Source of the DNA: Aurantiochytrium sp. KH105
Taxonomy: Eukaryota; Sar; Bigyra; Thraustochytrida; Thraustochytriidae
NCBI GenBank assembly: GCA_003116975.1
Contig: BGKB01000176.1
Coordinates: 62,001 to 126,000, forward strand
Reading direction: 5' to 3'
Length of the DNA stretch: 64,000 nt
Shown: piece by piece, positions 58,779 to 64,000 of the stretch
Numbering within the stretch: position 1 is the stretch's first letter
Layout: each line of letters begins with the position of its first letter
Translations under genes and position numbers: made by a program
Notes under the pieces: model-generated
Databases searched by the model: none
Told to the model about the DNA's origin: nothing
Seen by the model: only the letters and a program-made list of their open reading frames with translations

Positions 58779-60734
58779 TTACAAAAGATCGAGATGGCGG
58801 AGAAGCTCGTTGACTTCCGCATCGTCAACAATATCAGAGGACGTGGATGCGGCGCCAGAGAGAGCACCATCGGTGGTGGGACTTGGACGATTTCCTTGCG
58901 ACGGACTCTGCAGCTTGCTGACTTCAAGGGAGAGACCTGGACCTGAACCTGGACCTGAAGGTACATTGTGCGGCGGTGACGCTTCCGTGGCGCCGTCTTG
59001 CGGGTCGTGACAGCCACCAGGCTTGGCGCCGGAAAGTGTCCCTGGCGCATGATCGCGCAGCAACTCGGACTCTAGTGGATTTGTGACTGCAAGATGATAG
59101 TCCGCTCCATCTGGTCGAGCGTTGAGATATTGTGTTTGCACCGCGTGAAGATTGTCGAGAAGATCCTGACGATTGTCGCGCTCCTTGTGCCGAAGTTCGC
59201 GAAGGACTCGCTTCTGGTTTGCCCTACAGCTCTTGTAGACTGAAGCAGCAAAGCCTTGGTGTTCATGCTGGTTGTCTGAGGCGGCAGCGGCCATGGAAAA
59301 GTCACGGGTGCCGGTAATAATCTTTTTCAAGTGCTTGTTACCGTGGATCTGCTGATAGATTTGCTCGGGGGAAAGTGTCCCGCGCATAAGCTGCTCTTGC
59401 TCAATCTCTTGACGCGTTTTCATACGTTCGTACTCGACGCGGAAGTTGGTGCTTATGATCGAGATTGGTATGGCCAAAATAAGAATGCCAAAGATGGCGG
59501 TCGCGATTCCGAAGCATTTGCCAATGATCGTGCGCGGGCGCATATCACCATAGCCAACGGTGGTGAGCGTGCTCATAATAAACCAAAAGGTTCCAGGTAT
59601 ACTGTCAAAGGAAGCGTTTGCAGACGACCCGTCAGCGAGCGTGACGACGAAAGACCTTGCAAGAGGATCCCACGTGCCTCTCTCTGCGTAATAGACCAGA
59701 GACGCGAAGATAATAAGCCCGATAATCACGATAAGAAGAACCATGCCCAAGGGGAAAATGCTTTGTTGAAGGGTAGCAACAAAGACGTGCATCCAACGAA
59801 AGTATCTGCCTACCTTGAGCACGCGAAAAATGCGGACAAGGCGTACAGCTCGAAAAGATCCGCCGCTAATGCCTGTGTCTTGCTGATACGCCTTCAAGTA
59901 TTGCTCGAGCCAAAATGGGATGACGGCCACAAGATCGATCCAGTTCACGGGACTACGCGCAAAGGAACATAGAGAAGGGCAAGAGCTGACTCGAAGAAGG
60001 AACTCGAAGGAGAAGATGATCGACGACACCTCTTCGAAGCGACTGATTGCATCTGGCAGGTGAGGAACAATAGAGAGTGCAGGGACACCGTCGAGCATGA
60101 AGAGAATGCAAGAGGTGACAATGAGGGAGAGAATGACGCTGGAGAAAATGCGCGCTGCTGTTGAAGAGGCCGGGTCGTCCACAAGGGCCCACACGCCTGC
60201 ACGAAGCTTGGAAGCGAAGCCTGCGAGCTTAGTGAGCCCGCGAAGGCAGGGACTCGAAGTTTGCCGTCGAGCGTGCGCGTAATGTTGCGCGCGTTTCGCT
60301 TTCCGGGCTTCTCGGTGCGCGTCGGCAGACTTGGCAAGCCTGGCTTCGACATGGAACATGAGCGCGGCGAAGCCTTGAAAGTTGATGGAGCCGCTACCAT
60401 TAGCGCTCGACACGAGCACACGAATTTCATCGTCTGAGATGCCAGCCTGCATGGCGAGAAGACCATCACGGATCTCCTCAAAGTCGACAGAGTTGCTTTT
60501 GTCTGCATCAATATGATCGAAGATCTCGCGCAGCTGCATTTTGGTTTCGGGCGACATGAAGAGGTGCACGCTGCGATTGTTGATGAGACGCGCAGGGATC
60601 TTTTGTAAGACCTCTCTGCGCTTGTCTGTGTGGTACGTGCTCCGTACGAGGGTCGCCGCCTGCGACAAGGTGATTTTCTCAAAGTCGAGCCTGTCGAGCT
60701 CCCCGTGAGGGTGAGGGACCGCTTTGGCCGCCAT
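58779..60734 (-). CDS. Voltage-gated K+ channel with N-terminal EF-hand
   Basis: A 651-residue protein from ATG 60734; the frame continues upstream only through Arg/Glu repeats. The cytosolic N-terminus has one canonical EF-hand loop (76-87, ligands D76, D78, S80, S82, D84, E87) and a degenerate second one (SSANGSGSINFQG). Then comes a six-helix channel core: S1 (VILSLIVTSCILFML), S4 with regularly spaced arginines (RAVRLVRIFRVLKVGRYFR, ~295-313), pore helix and selectivity filter TVGYGD (392-397), and S6 with AIPISIIS. The filter indicates K+ selectivity and S4 indicates voltage sensing. The EF-hand suggests direct Ca2+ modulation. The C-terminal ~200 residues are hydrophilic, with a coiled stretch and a short leucine-rich end. 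Subunits should form tetramers. Confidence 0.95.
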   Translation of the reverse strand: MAAKAVPHPHGELDRLDFEKITLSQAATLVRSTYHTDKRREVLQKIPARLINNRSVHLFMSPETKMQLREIFDHIDADKSNSVDFEEIRDGLLAMQAGISDDEIRVLVSSANGSGSINFQGFAALMFHVEARLAKSADAHREARKAKRAQHYAHARRQTSSPCLRGLTKLAGFASKLRAGVWALVDDPASSTAARIFSSVILSLIVTSCILFMLDGVPALSIVPHLPDAISRFEEVSSIIFSFEFLLRVSSCPSLCSFARSPVNWIDLVAVIPFWLEQYLKAYQQDTGISGGSFRAVRLVRIFRVLKVGRYFRWMHVFVATLQQSIFPLGMVLLIVIIGLIIFASLVYYAERGTWDPLARSFVVTLADGSSANASFDSIPGTFWFIMSTLTTVGYGDMRPRTIIGKCFGIATAIFGILILAIPISIISTNFRVEYERMKTRQEIEQEQLMRGTLSPEQIYQQIHGNKHLKKIITGTRDFSMAAAASDNQHEHQGFAASVYKSCRANQKRVLRELRHKERDNRQDLLDNLHAVQTQYLNARPDGADYHLAVTNPLESELLRDHAPGTLSGAKPGGCHDPQDGATEASPPHNVPSGPGSGPGLSLEVSKLQSPSQGNRPSPTTDGALSGAASTSSDIVDDAEVNELLRHLDLL

Positions 60735-60883
60735 CTTCTCTTGCTCGCGCACCTTGGGCGTATGAGACGAGATTTTCAGACTCGGCTCTCTCTCTGCTTC
60801 ATCCTCGTCTACGCTTTGCTCTGTTTCCCCTCGCCAAACCAAAGGGCGCCCCGCTACTCGCCAGACGGACGACTTCCTTGGGC

Positions 60884-60917
<34 letters not shown>

Positions 60918-61956
60918 GTTTGCTTTACTCACGACGCCGCAACGAGCGCCGCAACCCCCCAAGCAAAAGGGGACCAAAGCTTGTCGATACAAACACGCTT
61001 GCTTTTGATTGACAGATAAATCGCGCACCGACTTGATTGGACGGACCTCCCTCGCTTCGAACTTTTCGGTGGCCACTTTCTTGCTGCTCGTGCGGCACTT
61101 CAAGTCGGCCTTTGCCGCTGCCGCCGCCGCCGCCGCCACCGCCACAAGGCCTTTCGAACGGATATATTTCCTATGTTATGTGGGAAGCGGCCCCCCTCCT
61201 TGCCTGCGTCCGACCCGCCCCCGGGTGCCGCACGGGCTCCTTCAGGATGCGGCAGCGGCGCACTGCAGTGCAGGTCGCCGCCGCCGCCGCCGCCGCCGCC
61301 TCGGGCTACCCAGCCTGCGTGCCCGCCTGCCTGCCCGAGCGTCGAAAGGGCGCGGCCGGCCTTCTCTCTGCCCGTCGGCTGGAGCGTGTAATCATCATCA
61401 GTAAGCAGTAATCGCCAACACTAAAAGGTCGACTCGGGCATCCGCGAACCGGGCTTTCCACCACCTCCTCCTCCTCCTCCTCCCGCGCTTCTTCTGCTGC
61501 TCTCCCCCTCCTCTCGCCCTCGGCCCCCCCCGCCCGCGCGCGACCCACGCGCACGCGCACGCGCGCAAGCGTCCATCGCCGCGAGGCCCAAGAGCGCGAG
61601 CGCGCTGCCGCACGCGCTCGCCGTCGCCCGCCATCGCCAGCGCCATCGCCAGCGCCAGCGCTCCCGCCCATCTCCGCCCTCCAGCTCCTCCTCGCCGCCC
61701 TGCTCTGCGCGCGCGCAGCAGAGCGGAGCAGAGCGGAGCAGAGCAGAGCCGCGAGCGCAGCGCCGCGAGCGCAGCGCCGCGAGCGCAGCGCCGCGAGCGC
61801 AGCGCCGCGGCGTGCTTCGCAGCGCAGCAGCGCCGGCGCGTGCAGGCAGACTGTCTTTCTGCGATCGCGGTCGTCATCGGGGACCTGCGGCGGCGAGCGA
61901 GCGCGCGAGCGGCGGCCAGCAGACGGCCAACGCGGAGGCAGGCGGCGGGCGCGAGC
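60735..61956. other. Divergent promoter region, K+ channel / dioxygenase
   Basis: About 1.2 kb between divergent ATGs. It contains a TC dinucleotide run (60888-60915), GCC triplets (61115-61145 and 61271-61300), and the 14-bp minisatellite before the dioxygenase gene. No gene is recognised; long open frames here are compositional artefacts. Confidence 0.6.
61748..61806. repeat. 14-bp tandem repeat, four copies
   Basis: Four perfect units of GCCGCGAGCGCAGC, preceded by GAGCGGAGCA-type repeats (61726-61747). It lies about 150 bp before the dioxygenase ATG, so within its promoter or leader. Confidence 0.92.
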
Positions 61957-63462
61957 ATGGCGGGCGTGGCGGCGGGGCTGAGGCTGGGCGCGGCGCGGGC
62001 GCGGGCGGCGGGCCCGGCGCCGGCGATGGCGGCGATGCGCGCGGCGACGATGACGCGCGCGGCGACGGCGACGCTCGCGAAGGCGGCGGCGACGACGACG
62101 ACGATGCCGGCGGCGCGCGGGCTCGCGACGCGGACGCCGCGGACGCCGGCGGGCGCGGCGGGGGCGGCGCGCGCGAAGGCGCCGGCGCGGGCGCAGACCT
62201 CGCAGGCTAACGCGGCGGCGGCGGCGGCCCCGGCGGCGGTGGCGTCTGTGGAGGCCGGCGAGGACGGGCTCCACGTGCGGTTCGCGGACGGCGCGGAGCA
62301 CAGGTTCGACGCGTGCTGGCTGCGCGACAACTGCAAGTGCGAGCGGTGCATGAGCCAGTCGGGCCAGAAGCACGACCGCACCATCCTCCCCGGCAGCCGC
62401 GCGCTCGACATGCTCAACTGCGAGGTGCTCGACGACGGCGAGACCGTGACGATCGCCTGGCGCGACCACCACGGCGAGGAAGTCGAGTACGAGGCCAGCT
62501 GGCTCCGCAGATTCGCCTACTCGCACCGTGCCATCGAGGACGAACAGGCCTCGCGAGCGGCGAGCTTTTACCACGCGGAACGCACCTCGAGCAAAACCTT
62601 CCTTCCCGAGGTCAACTTCGCCGATGTGATGGCGTCCGACGCCGGGGTCTGGGACTGGGTATCGCGCCTCGAGAAAGACGGCTTCTGCATGATCCGAGAG
62701 ACCCCTGTCGAGGAAGGTACCGTGAAGAAGGTGGCCAACCTTGTGGGAAGCTGCTCGCACGCAATTTACGGCGAGACCTTTGACGTCAAGGCTACGCCCA
62801 AGCCCATCAACATTGCGTACTCAGACAAGGCGTTGGAGCCGCACATGGATCTCGCCTATTACGAGTCCCCGCCGGGCGTGCAGTTCCTCCACTGCCTGCG
62901 TTTCGACGAAGGCGTCAAGGGTGGCGACAGCACGCTCATCGACGCGCATGCCGTCGCGGAAGAGTTCAAACTTCGTCACCCGGAGCACTTTCACATTCTC
63001 AGCACGGTTCCCGCTACCTTTCAAAAAGACCACGTTGATCGCGAGTTCCCCGTGCGCATGTTCTACCAGCGCCCGCACATCCACACCAACTACCTGGGCG
63101 AGGTGACGGCCTGCTTTTGGGCGCCCCCCTTTGAGGGCCCGCTTCGCGTGCGCGAGGACTTTGTTGAGCCCTACTACCGCGCGTACCACGCTTTCCGGAC
63201 GCTGCTCATGTCCAAGGAAATGTGGGACAAGTACGGCTTCCTCTTTCGCCTGCGTCCGGGAGATCTCATTACCTTTAATAACCGCCGCATGCTCCATGGA
63301 CGCAACGCCTTCACCTCCGAGACCGGGGCGCGCCACCTGCAGGGCTGCTACCTGGATGCGGACACCTTTCTTAACAAGTTCCGGGTCATGTCCACGACCA
63401 TGTCGCAGGACGTTGACATTCTGGGCTGCGATGAGCGCTTTGGAACTTCCTCGCACCGCTAA
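61957..63462 (+). CDS. Gamma-butyrobetaine dioxygenase-like enzyme
   Basis: A 501-residue protein from ATG 61957. The first ~85 residues are Ala/Arg/Thr-rich with no acids (MAGVAAGLRLGAARARAAG...), consistent with a mitochondrial presequence lengthened by GCG-rich DNA. The N-terminal domain has the family's Cys cluster (WLRDNCKCERC). The catalytic double-stranded beta-helix has the Fe(II) triad His296, Asp298 (EPHMDLAYY) and His447 (RRMLHGRN), plus Arg459 (GARHLQGCYLD) for 2-oxoglutarate. PPGVQFLHCL and PGDLITFNN are further shared blocks. The sequence fits the gamma-butyrobetaine hydroxylase branch, last step of carnitine synthesis, better than trimethyllysine hydroxylase, but the two are related and substrate is not proven. 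Confidence 0.92.
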   Translation: MAGVAAGLRLGAARARAAGPAPAMAAMRAATMTRAATATLAKAAATTTTMPAARGLATRTPRTPAGAAGAARAKAPARAQTSQANAAAAAAPAAVASVEAGEDGLHVRFADGAEHRFDACWLRDNCKCERCMSQSGQKHDRTILPGSRALDMLNCEVLDDGETVTIAWRDHHGEEVEYEASWLRRFAYSHRAIEDEQASRAASFYHAERTSSKTFLPEVNFADVMASDAGVWDWVSRLEKDGFCMIRETPVEEGTVKKVANLVGSCSHAIYGETFDVKATPKPINIAYSDKALEPHMDLAYYESPPGVQFLHCLRFDEGVKGGDSTLIDAHAVAEEFKLRHPEHFHILSTVPATFQKDHVDREFPVRMFYQRPHIHTNYLGEVTACFWAPPFEGPLRVREDFVEPYYRAYHAFRTLLMSKEMWDKYGFLFRLRPGDLITFNNRRMLHGRNAFTSETGARHLQGCYLDADTFLNKFRVMSTTMSQDVDILGCDERFGTSSHR

Positions 63463-64000
63463 GAGGTACAGCGGACGGCTGCGTTAGCGCGCCCTTTGGA
63501 CCTCTTGCAGCCAGCTTCGCTCGCGCCTTGGGCCCTTTCCGCCCTGCGCATCTATAGCAGACGGCGTTGTGTGTAGATTGTACTCTGCCATTGTCGTGTA
63601 TTGCACAATTATCAAATGGCTGGCAAGGCATTGCACCTCGACGCCTCCACCTTTGCAGAGTTTGACAGATTCATCCGTATAGGCCCTTGGGTTGATTTAT
63701 TCTTACTTTCTTTTTACAAGTCTACTTCTTCTCTGCACTTGCTTAGAAAATGCTCATGGAGAAGCTACAGACAACGCCAACCCCTGGAAAAGGCAGCCTA
63801 AGTTACATGAGTTTCCGTACGACGAAAACAGCCGGAAAAGACTTTGACTCAAGCACGCATCTGCGAATGTCTAGGCCTGCCGTTCGATGTTGAGAAAGAG
63901 GCATCTGGGACTCTTTATGTCATGGGTGACTTCCTTGCACTGCTACAGATGATTCGAATTATATAGGTCTTTGGAAATTGGCCAGCGATTCTACACGACA
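63463..64000. other. 3' flank at right edge
   Basis: Downstream of the dioxygenase stop; AT-richer from about 63580. No gene is seen, and the next gene presumably lies beyond the window. Confidence 0.5.

Noticed and set aside
61306-62760. A 484-codon minus-strand open frame over the dioxygenase 5' half
   Set aside because: Almost entirely Arg/Ala low complexity from GCG-rich DNA; the plus strand encodes the conserved enzyme.

Overview
The window reads as nuclear DNA of a free-living unicellular eukaryote. It carries alpha-tubulin with a spliced first exon, U2AF1, the CK2 regulatory subunit, a TREX-2 SAC3/GANP protein, an unconventional myosin, a mitochondrial-type P450 family and a carnitine-pathway dioxygenase. 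Genes are long, mostly single-exon, GC-rich at third positions and separated by 0.1-3 kb spacers full of GC-rich low-complexity DNA and microsatellites. The myosin with IQ, ankyrin and PH parts, the EF-hand voltage-gated K+ channel and the intron-poor layout would fit a stramenopile, perhaps a thraustochytrid-like protist. That placement is an inference, because no taxonomic marker was searched. I see no rRNA, tRNA, CRISPR, plasmid, viral or transposon feature.

Layout. 1-5.9 kb: a folate-receptor-like membrane protein (-) and a small coiled-coil protein (-) in repeat-rich spacer. 5.9-12.5 kb: an iron-dependent alcohol dehydrogenase (+), an epoxide hydrolase (-) and a 1108-residue coiled-coil protein (-). 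12.9-23.2 kb: a cluster of related mitochondrial-type cytochrome P450s, all on the minus strand. Two are intact, one has an internal frameshift and one is a 5'-truncated pseudogene; an auxin-efflux-carrier-like transporter sits inside the cluster. A 230-bp tandem duplication has copied the 3' end of the third P450. 23.4-26.4 kb: a secreted EGF-repeat protein (-) and CK2 beta (-). 26.4-29.4 kb: a gene-poor spacer with a cluster of CACTTGCG motifs and a possible structured RNA ending in seven T. 29.4-33.3 kb: two-exon alpha-tubulin (+) converging on U2AF1 (-). 33.3-38.8 kb: an unrecognised, probably mitochondrial membrane protein (+), a PhoD-like phosphatase (-) and a nucleotide-sugar transporter (+). 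40-43.3 kb: a secreted metzincin-type metalloprotease (+) whose last 78 bp, stop codon included, are tandemly duplicated, and a GARP/Myb-like transcription factor with a His-rich tail (-). 45.8-52.4 kb: a single-exon 2203-residue FG-repeat/RRM-like/SAC3 protein (+). 52.6-57.8 kb: the myosin (-). 58.8-60.7 kb: the EF-hand K+ channel (-). 62.0-63.5 kb: a gamma-butyrobetaine-dioxygenase-like enzyme (+).

How genes may work together. Most are unrelated housekeeping or cell-surface genes. The one plausible functional grouping is at 5.9-23 kb: P450s (oxygenation or epoxidation), an epoxide hydrolase, an alcohol dehydrogenase and a membrane carrier could form an oxidative pathway for a lipid or other hydrophobic substrate. 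This rests only on proximity and enzyme classes. The strongest oddities are the P450 family caught in duplication and decay, the FG-SAC3 fusion, the alpha-tubulin lacking Lys40, recurrent GCAA-repeat leaders directly before start codons, the CACTTGCG motif cluster and the duplicated stop region of the metalloprotease. Several start codons were chosen here as the first in-frame ATG, because the longest open frames begin at non-ATG codons.
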